Shown here one piece after another: positions 1 through 7,629 of a stretch of 24,672 nt of DNA; within the stretch, counting starts at the first letter, position 1, and each line of letters begins with the position of its first letter. The notes under the pieces were generated by a model that saw only the letters and a list, made by a program, of their open reading frames with translations, searched no databases and was not told the origin of the DNA. A program made the position numbers and the translations under genes. Source of the DNA: an uncultured Lachnospiraceae bacterium (GTDB lineage Bacteria; Bacillota; Clostridia; Lachnospirales; Lachnospiraceae); contig CAJUFU010000031.1 in assembly GCA_910585555.1 (NCBI GenBank), positions 4,697 through 29,368 of the forward strand. Direction: 5' to 3'.

Positions 1-231
1 GGCATGAATAAAGTGGTGACTGATGTACCGGCCGGCGTTGCAAGAGTGCACAGTATGGCCTCTCCCGCCAATGCCATCCGCCTGAACCGGAATCTTCCCT
101 GCGCCGTTACCGGTGTCTGCCAAAATTGTCTCTCGCCAGAATGTTTCTGCAATCAGATCGTGGTGACAAGAAGAAGTATGCACACCGGTAGAATTAAAGT
201 ATATCTGGTAGGCGAAGAATTGGGCTATTAA
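1..231 (+). CDS. LUD-domain protein (LutC/YkgG-like), C-terminal part only
   Basis: Only the last 76 codons are in the window; the gene begins before base 1 and is open in frame 1 to the TAA at 229-231. The end has the look of LUD-domain proteins (lactate utilisation/LutC-like, formerly DUF162): an Asn-Lys-Val-Val segment, then a Cys-rich stretch C-x5-C-x2-C-x4-C-x-C, and a closing segment with Gly-Arg-Ile followed by Val-Gly-Glu-Glu-Leu-Gly. Family members are linked to lactate oxidation, but many clostridial ones are stand-alone proteins of unknown role, so I do not assign lactate utilisation here. It is convergent with the hydrogenase-like gene and shares the terminator at 264-303. The family call is from pattern recognition, not from a search. 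Confidence 0.75.
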   Translation, partial: GMNKVVTDVPAGVARVHSMASPANAIRLNRNLPCAVTGVCQNCLSPECFCNQIVVTRRSMHTGRIKVYLVGEELGY

Positions 232-263
232 CAATCTAGCTTACATAATTTTAGCTTTTGTCA

Positions 264-303
264 AGAAAAAGGACTCTGCATCCCCCAGCAAAGTCCTTTT
301 TCT
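264..303. terminator. bidirectional intrinsic terminator
   Basis: A perfect 12-bp stem pairs 264-275 (AGAAAAAGGACT) with 292-303. Three further pairs (TGC 277-279 with GCA 288-290) narrow the loop. The arms are A-rich and T-rich at their outer ends, so either strand yields a U-tract. It lies between two converging genes and can stop transcription of both. Confidence 0.85.
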
Positions 304-323
304 CTTACACCTTCTCTAAAAAA

Positions 324-2276
324 TTATGAATTTAACTGCGCAAGTTTTTCTTTCAGATCTGTCGAAATAGTACTTACCATATCGGCAGATGCTGCAATTT
401 CTTCTGTGGAAGCCGCCAGATTAGTCACCCTCAGGTTGACACTGTCAATAATCTCAATCAGCTTACCGGCTTTGCCAAGGAGTTCTGTGATTGCCACCTG
501 AATCTGTTCTTTATTAGAATCACTGTCACTCGCCGTATCCTTAGAAGAATCAGCCAGTTTCTTGATATTTTCTGCAATGATAGCAAACCCTCTTCCAGAT
601 TCTCCTGCTCTCGCCGCCTCGATGCTGGCATTGAGCGCGAGCAGATTCGTCTCCTCGGCCACATTCGTAATCTCTTCGTTGTTATCTTCCAGCTTCACCA
701 GAAGCCCTTGAATCTTCTCCAGTGCTTCCTGCAGCTGATCACAGAAGGACACTACTTCACCCATGGAAACGGAAATACCCGTGCTCTCTTCCGCGTTGCT
801 GTTGTTGCCAATAGACATCTCGCCAATCGATGTATCCAAGCTGTCAAAATCCACCTGAACCTCGGCAATCAGTCCTGCAATCAGCTCATTCTTAGTCCGA
901 AGTTCCTCGTTCTTGCCTTCCACTTCAAGGGCCATCTGTTTTGCCGCTTCGCTCTCCTGCTCCACCTTGCCTTTTATGTACTGAATACAATTATTCTTAT
1001 TATTACAGTCGTTATAGATAGCCGCCGCCATTTCCCCGCAGGTAGCATATCCACAGGCGGAACAGTCAATGGACTTCTCTAGTGTTGTACGCTTATCCAT
1101 AGAAGCAAAGATTTCATCTACTTCTGCCGCACTGGGGTGCTTGATTTCCAGCCCCTTAGACCGATCTGTATAATGTCTGATAAAATCGTTGATATCCAAT
1201 TTCTTAAACTGCCTGTTCAGTCTGTCAAGCCTTTGCTTAGGCGTAAGCTTTCTGCTAAAAGCATGTCGCCGATCGTTTTTCTTGCTTGCCTCCCTGATCT
1301 TTTGCAGCTCATAAAGCGTATCGTCCGATTCGCTCCTTTCCGCTTCCACACCTGGGCCATAAATACAGCCTTTGGCACAGTTAAGGGCATCCACCATAAA
1401 GGGCAGATCTTTTTTGTCAAGCACTCTTTTCTTATAATCCTCTAAAAATTCATAGGCATGTTTTTCGCCTTCAATCTGTCTGATAAATACATCTTCTCCA
1501 CAGAACCAATAGACGTTTTCTTTCAAGCCGCCAGGCATGGGATAAATAGACCCGAGACCATATTCAATCTCGTCCGTTACCACCGGTCCTGAAATACTAT
1601 GTTTCCTCACATAGTCCATCAGATGGTCAAATGTCACATTGTAAGATACATAACCGCCGCAGTTCGGGTCGTCTATCTCATTCTTTTTCGCCACACAGGG
1701 ACTGATAAATGCCAGCTTATCCGACACCTTCATATATTTTTTAACATAAATCGCACCGCACATCATGGGAGAATGTACCGGAATAAGCTTAGGAAGCAGC
1801 TCTGGTATGTATTTCTCGATATATCCCACAATTGCAGGACAAGGCTGGGAGATACCTCCCGTAAAATTATGTTCTGTAATATACTTAATATATCCCCATG
1901 TTGTGATATCTGCACCGAAACTGATGCTGATGATGCGATTTACACCGAGTTTCTTAAGTCCTCCAAGAACATTGGCATACTCTCTTGGATAATTTGCCAA
2001 AAAAGCCGGTGCAAGCAAAAGAGATATCTTTTCTCCCTTTCTCAAATCCTCAAAAAAACGCTCTGTGTCATCGTTGTAACTTCTTGCCCCATGCGCACAG
2101 GCATCAAAACAGGCGCCGCAGGCAACACACTGTTTTCCATCCACTATGATTTTGTTCTGTCCGTTCTCCTCTACCGCTTTGTTGGCAGTCAGGACGGGAC
2201 AAACTGAGATACATTTGTGACATCCCACACATTGGTCGTTCGTATACACCAATGCTTCTGCTTGTTGATTCGCCAT
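324..2276 (-). CDS. [FeFe]-hydrogenase H-cluster domain fused to a chemotaxis-receptor signalling domain (putative H2 or redox sensor)
   Basis: Starts at the ATG at 2276 because GGAGGG sits 4 nt upstream; a longer reading from the TTG at 2288 would place that site inside the gene. 650 residues, no membrane segment, so cytosolic. Domains in order: two [4Fe-4S] motifs (Cys 16/19/22/26 and 50/53/56/60); hydrogenase large-subunit domain about 80-310; another Cys motif (405/408/413/430, like the PF04060 Fe-S domain); a Glu/Lys-rich linker; an MCP-type helical region with the receptor-tip signature near 539-578. All four cysteines expected to hold the H-cluster are there: Cys146 (motif L1), Cys194 (L2), Cys300 and Cys304 (L3). 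In L1, the residue before Cys146 is Pro145, where catalytic hydrogenases have the proton-transfer Cys. This loss, with a signalling domain, fits the sensory [FeFe]-hydrogenases (groups C and D) rather than an H2-producing enzyme. No maturation genes hydE/F/G are in the window. The role as sensor is inferred. Confidence 0.85.
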   Translation of the reverse strand: MANQQAEALVYTNDQCVGCHKCISVCPVLTANKAVEENGQNKIIVDGKQCVACGACFDACAHGARSYNDDTERFFEDLRKGEKISLLLAPAFLANYPREYANVLGGLKKLGVNRIISISFGADITTWGYIKYITEHNFTGGISQPCPAIVGYIEKYIPELLPKLIPVHSPMMCGAIYVKKYMKVSDKLAFISPCVAKKNEIDDPNCGGYVSYNVTFDHLMDYVRKHSISGPVVTDEIEYGLGSIYPMPGGLKENVYWFCGEDVFIRQIEGEKHAYEFLEDYKKRVLDKKDLPFMVDALNCAKGCIYGPGVEAERSESDDTLYELQKIREASKKNDRRHAFSRKLTPKQRLDRLNRQFKKLDINDFIRHYTDRSKGLEIKHPSAAEVDEIFASMDKRTTLEKSIDCSACGYATCGEMAAAIYNDCNNKNNCIQYIKGKVEQESEAAKQMALEVEGKNEELRTKNELIAGLIAEVQVDFDSLDTSIGEMSIGNNSNAEESTGISVSMGEVVSFCDQLQEALEKIQGLLVKLEDNNEEITNVAEETNLLALNASIEAARAGESGRGFAIIAENIKKLADSSKDTASDSDSNKEQIQVAITELLGKAGKLIEIIDSVNLRVTNLAASTEEIAASADMVSTISTDLKEKLAQLNS

Positions 2277-2353
2277 ACTACCCTCCAAGAATAAAAATTT
2301 TGATTTGTAATATTGCCCATCAATAATCCTATAGACAGCTCGACATTAGCATA

Positions 2354-2382
2354 ATTATACCATAATCATTTCAAAAAACCAA
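2354..2382 (-). promoter_or_regulatory. candidate promoter of the hydrogenase-chemotaxis gene
   Basis: On the minus strand: -35 TTGGTT (2377-2382), 17-bp spacer, -10 TATAAT (2354-2359). The -10 is perfect; the -35 matches only in TTG. It gives a leader of about 70 nt before the ATG at 2276. The rest of 2277-2519 holds no gene, and I see no convincing terminator for the aspartate kinase gene. Confidence 0.45.
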
Positions 2383-2519
2383 TATTTTTTAACAAAAACT
2401 CACAAAATTCATAACAGTTTGGCCCGCATCCTTCATGAAAACGACTACTTCGTATCCAATGTCATTTTGGGTCCGCCTTTTATTTCATTATGAGGGCGCT
2501 CCTAAATAATTGCAAAATT

Positions 2520-3839
2520 TTATATCTGCGCCAGTACAAAGATGTCATAAATCGCCTTGATGGCCGTCTCAAAATCCGCATTGGCAACGCCAATAATAAT
2601 GTTTAACTCGCTGGAACCCTGATCGATCATCTTGACATTGACATTGGCATGGGCCAGAGCGGAAAAGATTCTGCCTGCCGTACCACGGGTGGATTTCATA
2701 CCACGTCCAACCACTGCAATCAGCGCTAAATCCGCCTCTATGTCAATGGCATCGGGATCCGCCAGCCTGTGGATACCGGATACTACCTTCTGTTCTTTAT
2801 GCATGAACTCATCTTGATGTACAAACACCGTCATGGTATCAATCCCGGAGGGTACATGCTCAAAAGAAATGCCGTTCTCCTCAAAAGCCTGCAGTACTTT
2901 ACGGCCAAAACCAATCTCTGAATTCATCATTTCTTTCTCTATATTCACCGCACAGAAACCTCTTTTACCGGCAATACCCGTAATGACGTACTTGGACTTC
3001 TGACAGGTACTCTCCACAATCCATGTGCCGTTATCGTCCGGTGCATTGGTATTGCGGATATTGATGGGAATGCCCTCACTTCTCACCGGAAAAATGGCAT
3101 CCTCATGCAGGACGGAGGCTCCCATATAAGCAAGCTCCCGCAGCTCTCTGTAAGTAATCGTCTCAATCCCCTCGGGTTTATAGATAATCCTGGGGTCTGC
3201 AATCAAGAACCCTGAAACGTCCGTCCAGTTCTCGTATACATTGGCCTTGATAGCCCTGGCCACAATAGAGCCTGTAATATCGGAGCCGCCCCTGGAAAAG
3301 GTCTTGACCGTTCCATCCTCGTAAGCCCCGTAGAAACCGGGAACCACAGCCGATTCCACTGTGGAAAGACGTTCCCGCATTAATTTATTGGTCAGTTCCG
3401 GGTCATATTCCCCATCTTCTTTAAAGCGAATCACTTCCGCCGCATCCACAAAGGTAAAGCCCAGGTACTGCGCCATGATAATACCGTTTAAATATTCGCC
3501 TCTCGAAGCCGCGTAATCAGCCCCGGCTTTCTTACGGAAATTATCTTCGATCACCCGAAACTCTTCTTCCAGAGAAAGCTCCAGGGAAAGCCCTGAAATG
3601 ATTTCCTGATATCTATTCTTAATGTCCTGCAGCTGCTTTGTAAAATCCTGGTCATTCTCTGCCAAATCATAGCAGGCATACAGCATATCCGTCACTTTCG
3701 TATCGTCAGAAGAGCGTTTGCCAGGCGCAGAAGGCACCACGAAACGGCGCTCTACGTCCCCACGAATGATCGTCTCCACCTTCTTAAACTGCTCTGCGCT
3801 TGCAAGGGAACTCCCTCCAAATTTCACAACTTTGTTCAT
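2520..3839 (-). CDS. lysC: aspartate kinase (EC 2.7.2.4)
   Basis: Phosphorylates L-aspartate with ATP, the first step toward lysine, threonine and methionine. 439 residues, the usual size of monofunctional aspartokinases. Seen: N-terminal Lys-Phe-Gly-Gly-Ser-Ser (6-11) of the amino-acid kinase fold; Ser-Arg-Gly-Gly-Ser-Asp at 182-187 in the substrate/nucleotide region; two C-terminal ACT-type regulatory segments around 312-345 and 372-430. The ATG at 3839 is chosen because GGAGG lies 6 nt upstream and the conserved protein start begins there; an upstream in-frame ATG at 3872 would swallow this site. It is the last gene of glyA-hom-lysC, 124 nt after hom, and its leader carries a hairpin (3854-3913). 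Which end product inhibits it cannot be read from sequence alone. The symbol is the generic one for aspartokinase. Confidence 0.93.
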   Translation of the reverse strand: MNKVVKFGGSSLASAEQFKKVETIIRGDVERRFVVPSAPGKRSSDDTKVTDMLYACYDLAENDQDFTKQLQDIKNRYQEIISGLSLELSLEEEFRVIEDNFRKKAGADYAASRGEYLNGIIMAQYLGFTFVDAAEVIRFKEDGEYDPELTNKLMRERLSTVESAVVPGFYGAYEDGTVKTFSRGGSDITGSIVARAIKANVYENWTDVSGFLIADPRIIYKPEGIETITYRELRELAYMGASVLHEDAIFPVRSEGIPINIRNTNAPDDNGTWIVESTCQKSKYVITGIAGKRGFCAVNIEKEMMNSEIGFGRKVLQAFEENGISFEHVPSGIDTMTVFVHQDEFMHKEQKVVSGIHRLADPDAIDIEADLALIAVVGRGMKSTRGTAGRIFSALAHANVNVKMIDQGSSELNIIIGVANADFETAIKAIYDIFVLAQI

Positions 3840-3853
3840 CTTAATCCTCCACA

Positions 3854-3913
3854 TCAGAACATCTTGCCGCAATGACAGGGAGATTTCCTATCATCTGGCA
3901 AGATATTTTCTGA
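3854..3913 (-). promoter_or_regulatory. long hairpin directly in front of the aspartate kinase ribosome-binding site
   Basis: Inverted repeat inside the 124-nt hom-lysC gap: TCAGAA (3854-3859) with TTCTGA (3908-3913), then ATCTTGCC (3861-3868) with GGCAAGAT (3897-3904), separated by a small internal loop and closing a 28-nt loop. On the minus strand the stem ends 3 nt before the GGAGG of the kinase gene. There is no U-tract, so it is not an ordinary intrinsic terminator. It could be an RNA-stability or processing element or affect translation; the function is unknown. Confidence 0.45.
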
Positions 3914-3963
3914 CTCTGATACAATTTCAAAATTACTTCCTAACGAAAAGCCGCCGCCATCCG

Positions 3964-5169
3964 TTACGACATGATGCGGATCCTGTTCAGACAGCCGCCA
4001 GTCTTCTCCAGCTTTTCATTGAATTCGCTTTCACACATCACCTGCGTCATAAAAGCAAACTCTTCTGCTATGCCCACATTCACTTCCGCCAGAGAACCAA
4101 AAGCCGCCATAGCTGCCTCTCTCTGTTGTGCCTTAACTCTCACAAAGAACTTCCGTTCCCCGCTGGAAATGTCCGCCACATCCACCTTTTCCTCATCCCA
4201 GAAGCACATAATGGTTTTGCCCGGATGCCTTGCGCAGTCCACCACGTCGGATACGACTGCACTGGCTGTGGGAAGTTTGCCTGCGCCTCTCCCGTAATAC
4301 ATGGAGTCCCCCAGCATATTGCCGTGGACATAAACCGCATTAAATACACCGTTCACGCTAAAGAGCGGATGCTCTCTGGAAATCATAAAGGGCGCTACCA
4401 TCGCAAAGAATCCTTTCTCTGTATCTCTGCTCATGGCAAGCAGCTTGATCGATTTATCCATCTGCTTTGCATATTTAAAATCCGCCGCGGTTATCTTCGT
4501 GATACCTTCTGTATAAATATCTTCATATCTTACGTTTCTGCCGGACATAAGTGAGGAAAGAATGGCTATTTTACGGCAGGCATCGTATCCCTCCACGTCA
4601 GCTTCCGGATTTCTCTCCGCATAGCCCTTCTCCTGTGCTTCTTTTAATACATCCTCAAAATCAGCACCCTCTTTGTCCATCTTCGTCAGAATATAGTTCG
4701 TGGTGCCGTTCAAAATACCAGTGATACCGTCAATCTTCTCCGCCGTCAAGGAATAATTGAGGGGACGGATGATGGGAATGCCGCCTCCCACACTGGCCTC
4801 AAACAGGTAATTGCAATGATTCTCCTTAGCAATCCTGATCAGTTCCGGACCATGCGCCGCCACCAGTTCCTTGTTGGAAGTGCACACGCTCTTCCCCAAA
4901 AGAAGCGCCTGTTTTGTGAAATCATAAGCGGGCTTTGTGCCGCCCATGGTCTCACAGATTACCGTCACCTCAGGATCATTTAAAATGATGTTATAGTCAT
5001 GCACCACTTTGTGCGCATAGGGGTCACCTGGAAAATCTCTCAAATCCAGAATATACTTTACCGCAAGATCTTCCCCCGCCTTCTTATTGATATCAGCTTT
5101 ATTGGTCTCAATCACTTCCACCACACCGCCGCCCACAGTGCCATATCCTAATACCGCAATTTGAATCAT
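3964..5169 (-). CDS. hom: homoserine dehydrogenase (EC 1.1.1.3)
   Basis: Reduces aspartate semialdehyde to homoserine with NAD(P)H, at the branch to threonine and methionine. 401 residues. Seen: N-terminal Rossmann motif Gly-Tyr-Gly-Thr-Val-Gly (8-13); Ser-Asn-Lys-Glu-Leu (98-102); Gly-Thr-Thr-Asn-Tyr-Ile (155-160); the Pro-Glu-Ala-Asp...Asp-Ala-Cys-Arg-Lys segment (188-200) whose Lys200 corresponds to the family's catalytic lysine; and a C-terminal ACT-like region from about 325, which in the family mediates feedback control. The ATG at 5169 follows GGGAG with 8-9 nt spacing. It lies 28 nt after glyA and upstream of the aspartate kinase gene, so the three are probably one transcript. Confidence 0.95.
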   Translation of the reverse strand: MIQIAVLGYGTVGGGVVEVIETNKADINKKAGEDLAVKYILDLRDFPGDPYAHKVVHDYNIILNDPEVTVICETMGGTKPAYDFTKQALLLGKSVCTSNKELVAAHGPELIRIAKENHCNYLFEASVGGGIPIIRPLNYSLTAEKIDGITGILNGTTNYILTKMDKEGADFEDVLKEAQEKGYAERNPEADVEGYDACRKIAILSSLMSGRNVRYEDIYTEGITKITAADFKYAKQMDKSIKLLAMSRDTEKGFFAMVAPFMISREHPLFSVNGVFNAVYVHGNMLGDSMYYGRGAGKLPTASAVVSDVVDCARHPGKTIMCFWDEEKVDVADISSGERKFFVRVKAQQREAAMAAFGSLAEVNVGIAEEFAFMTQVMCESEFNEKLEKTGGCLNRIRIMS

Positions 5170-5197
5170 GCCTTTTCTCCCTTAATACGTACTTATT

Positions 5198-6436
5198 TTA
5201 AATTAACGGATATTTGTCCGTCAGTGTCTTGATGATGGCCTGGGCCTTATCTATGCCTGCCTCGCCTTCCTTAATTACAATGGCAATCGCCTCAGCCACC
5301 TGGTCCATGTCCTCTGTGTTTAATCCTCTGGATGTAGCCGCAGGCGTACCCAAACGGATACCGCTGGTTACAAACGGAGACTTCGGGTCATTGGGAATTG
5401 TATTCTTATTGGCTGTGATATGCGCCTGGTCTAACAATTTCTCCACTGCCTTACCCGTCAGATCATAATTTGTCAAATCAACTAACATCAGATGATTGTC
5501 CGTACCGCCGGAAACAATCTTGATATCTCTCTTTTGCAGGCTCTTGCACAGTGCCTGCGCGTTATCCGCTACATTCTTCATATAAACTTTAAAGTCATCA
5601 GACAACGCTTCCTTAAGGCATACGGCTTTGGCCGCAATCACATGCATGAGGGGGCCGCCCTGAATACCCGGGAAAATAGCCTTATTAAAATTATATTTAT
5701 CCGCTGTTTCCTGGCTGGACATAATCATACCGCCGCGGGGCCCGCGTAGAGTCTTATGTGTCGTTGTAGTCGTCACATGCGCATAAGGAATCGGACTTGG
5801 ATGCAGTCCCGCCGCCACAAGACCTGCAATGTGAGCAATATCCACCATCAATACAGCGCCCACTTCATCCGCAATCTCTCTGAATTTCTTAAAGTCTATG
5901 GTTCTCGCATAGGCAGAAGCACCCGCCACGATCATTTTGGGTTTACATTCCAGCGCAATTTTACGTACATTATCATAATCAAGGAATCCCTCATCATTGA
6001 CGCCGTAAGGCACGCAGTGGAAATACTTACCTGACATATTGACCGGTGAACCATGAGACAAGTGTCCGCCGTGGTCCAGATTCATACCCATAAAGGTATC
6101 TCCCGGCTCCAACACTGCAAAAAACACTGCCATATTAGCCTGCGCACCGGAATGAGGCTGTACATTGACATACTCACAGCCAAATAATTCTTTGGCGCGC
6201 TCCTTAGCCAGTTCCTCCACCACATCAACACACTCGCAGCCGCCGTAATATCTCTTACCCGGATATCCTTCCGCATACTTGTTCGTAAGCGGGCTTCCCA
6301 TTGCCGCCATAACTGCCTTGCTCACCCAGTTCTCGGATGCGATAAGCTCTATATGGGAATTCTGACGATTCTGCTCATCTACTATTGCCTGCGCAATTTC
6401 AGGGTCCACATTTCTCACTTCATCTAATGAATACAT
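5198..6436 (-). CDS. glyA: serine hydroxymethyltransferase (EC 2.1.2.1)
   Basis: PLP enzyme that interconverts serine and glycine, passing a one-carbon unit to tetrahydrofolate. With the ATG at 6436 it is 412 residues, the typical bacterial length. Seen: the Tyr-Pro-Gly-Lys-Arg-Tyr-Tyr-Gly-Gly segment (58-66), Asp199 and His202 in the PLP-binding Met-Val-Asp-Ile-Ala-His, and Lys228 in Thr-Thr-Thr-His-Lys-Thr, the Schiff-base lysine. In-frame ATGs farther upstream (6466, 6529) would add residues that the family lacks and have no ribosome-binding site; the chosen start has AGGA about 8 nt upstream. It heads the glyA-hom-lysC cluster behind its own promoter, which ties the glycine/serine pool to threonine synthesis. 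Confidence 0.96.
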   Translation of the reverse strand: MYSLDEVRNVDPEIAQAIVDEQNRQNSHIELIASENWVSKAVMAAMGSPLTNKYAEGYPGKRYYGGCECVDVVEELAKERAKELFGCEYVNVQPHSGAQANMAVFFAVLEPGDTFMGMNLDHGGHLSHGSPVNMSGKYFHCVPYGVNDEGFLDYDNVRKIALECKPKMIVAGASAYARTIDFKKFREIADEVGAVLMVDIAHIAGLVAAGLHPSPIPYAHVTTTTTHKTLRGPRGGMIMSSQETADKYNFNKAIFPGIQGGPLMHVIAAKAVCLKEALSDDFKVYMKNVADNAQALCKSLQKRDIKIVSGGTDNHLMLVDLTNYDLTGKAVEKLLDQAHITANKNTIPNDPKSPFVTSGIRLGTPAATSRGLNTEDMDQVAEAIAIVIKEGEAGIDKAQAIIKTLTDKYPLI

Positions 6437-6482
6437 TCCTTGTTCCTGCCTTTCTCTTGCTATCATTGCCCAACTGTCTGTT

Positions 6483-6512
6483 AGTATATCATAAAGAAGG
6501 AATTCTACGCAA
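6483..6512 (-). promoter_or_regulatory. promoter of glyA-hom-lysC
   Basis: Minus strand: -35 TTGCGT (6507-6512), 18-bp spacer, -10 TATACT (6483-6488) with a TG two bases before it (extended -10). It predicts a start near 6476 and a leader of about 40 nt, too short for a lysine riboswitch or T-box. Confidence 0.55.
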
Positions 6513-6579
6513 TATAAATCCTTTGTCATAATGGCCAGAATTTCATGAAAAATTAAGAAATCTTTATGGAATTCTTATT

Positions 6580-6607
6580 TTGACTTTTAACCCTAATCTG
6601 CTATGAT
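6580..6607 (+). promoter_or_regulatory. candidate promoter of the PAP2-family gene; describes the 6437-6818 divergent gap
   Basis: Plus strand: -35 TTGACT (6580-6585), 16-bp spacer, -10 TATGAT (6602-6607). The predicted start near 6614 leaves about 200 nt of leader before the ATG at 6819. The divergent gap 6437-6818 holds this promoter and the glyA promoter. I see no RNA gene or credible ORF in it, and no recognisable riboswitch. Confidence 0.5.
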
Positions 6608-6818
6608 ATATCTCATAAAAAGTGGAATTCATACTGGCACCGCATAAGGGAACAGCGATACAAGCCATCGCGGTACAAGAATAAGATTCTGCCACAGTAC
6701 ATATAATTTGTAACAGTAAAATACAGCGCCGAAGCATATTTACAAATGAAGACAATGGACATGTAATCCTATGCAGCGGCCAACAACTCAATATTCAGAC
6801 AAGGATGTATATCATTAT

Positions 6819-7538
6819 ATGGAAAACATTATAAAAAGAAAGTACGCAGTTAAGGCCGGTCTTATCAAATTCTGGCAGACATACCGACATGGTCTTCCTC
6901 TGATCATTTATGGGATGATCTATCTCATGTGGTTTAGGCATCTGGAAAAAACTGTCACAAGTCATTACAGAATTATCCATGTGGCGCTGGATGATCATAT
7001 TCCCTTCTGCGAAGTATTCGTGGTCCCTTATCTGCTGTGGTTTGTTTATGTGGCATCTGTGGTGCTATATTGCTTCTTTAAAGATAAGGATGACTATTTC
7101 AGGACCTGCACCTTCCTGTTTACAGGCATGACAGTCTTTTTGTTAGTATCCACCTTCTGGCCAAACGGACACCACCTAAGACCCTATACCATGCCGCGGG
7201 ACAATATATTTACCCAGCTTGTGGCCATGTTGTACAAAGCTGATACGCCCACAAACCTCTGGCCCAGCATCCATGTGTATAACTCCATCGGCACTCACAT
7301 CGCAGTCATGAGAAGCAGACATTTGGCGGATAAGAAGGGCATCCGAATCGGTTCGTTGATTTTATGTATCTCCATAATTATGTCAACCACATTAATCAAA
7401 CAGCATTCCGTTTTTGATGTGCTTACCGCCTTTATCATGGCCGCCTTCATGTACGGTATCGTATACCGCTCCGATGTGTTGATTCATTTCTATCATGGAT
7501 TGCAGGGACGACATAAAAGAAAACCCGAAATATTGTAA
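6819..7538 (+). CDS. PAP2-superfamily membrane phosphatase/phosphotransferase
   Basis: Integral membrane protein of 239 residues with about six hydrophobic segments. PAP2 proteins remove or transfer phosphate on lipid substrates. Seen: an Asn-Gly-His-His-Leu-Arg-Pro stretch (about 116-122) resembling the motif 1 Arg-Pro; Pro-Ser-Ile-His (149-152) in place of the usual Pro-Ser-Gly-His; and Lys-Gln-His-Ser-Val-Phe-Asp (194-200), supplying the His and Asp of motif 3, without the usual Ser-Arg. This variant resembles the inositol-phosphotransferase/AUR1-like branch, but the substrate cannot be told. The start is uncertain: the ATG at 6819 and another in frame at 6771 (16 residues longer) both lack a well-placed ribosome-binding site. 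I prefer 6819 because it begins at the charged segment before the first membrane helix. Confidence 0.75.
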   Translation: MENIIKRKYAVKAGLIKFWQTYRHGLPLIIYGMIYLMWFRHLEKTVTSHYRIIHVALDDHIPFCEVFVVPYLLWFVYVASVVLYCFFKDKDDYFRTCTFLFTGMTVFLLVSTFWPNGHHLRPYTMPRDNIFTQLVAMLYKADTPTNLWPSIHVYNSIGTHIAVMRSRHLADKKGIRIGSLILCISIIMSTTLIKQHSVFDVLTAFIMAAFMYGIVYRSDVLIHFYHGLQGRHKRKPEIL

Positions 7539-7562
7539 ACATGCGTTCAAAAATATTTTATG

Positions 7563-7603
7563 AAAAAGCCGAATGACCTGAACAAAAGGGCATCCGGCTT
7601 TTA
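7563..7603. terminator. bidirectional terminator between PAP2 and glycosyltransferase genes
   Basis: AAAAGCCG (7564-7571) pairs with CGGCTTTT (7595-7602). After one mismatch ATG/CAT pair, and after another CC/GG pair, closing on an A-rich loop. T-tracts occur in both directions. The flanking genes converge on it. Confidence 0.75.
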
Positions 7604-7629
7604 TGATTCTCTCATATATGATAAAAGTC

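Noticed and set aside
1599..2207. 202-codon plus-strand ORF opposite the hydrogenase-like gene
   Set aside because: The minus strand carries exact iron-sulfur and H-cluster motifs; this frame has none and no ribosome-binding site.
3840..3963. Riboswitch (lysine, threonine) or T-box ahead of the amino-acid genes
   Set aside because: The glyA leader is about 40 nt and the hom-lysC gap 124 nt; neither holds the conserved cores of such elements. Only the simple hairpin remains.
3718..4554. 278-codon plus-strand ORF opposite hom and lysC
   Set aside because: It is antisense to two clearly real genes, shows no domain, and its composition (many His, Cys, Arg) is what antisense frames of such genes give.
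6437..6818. Three GGAATTC sites within about 130 bp of the divergent gap
   Set aside because: Spacing is irregular and flanks differ, so they do not form an array; no regulator fits.
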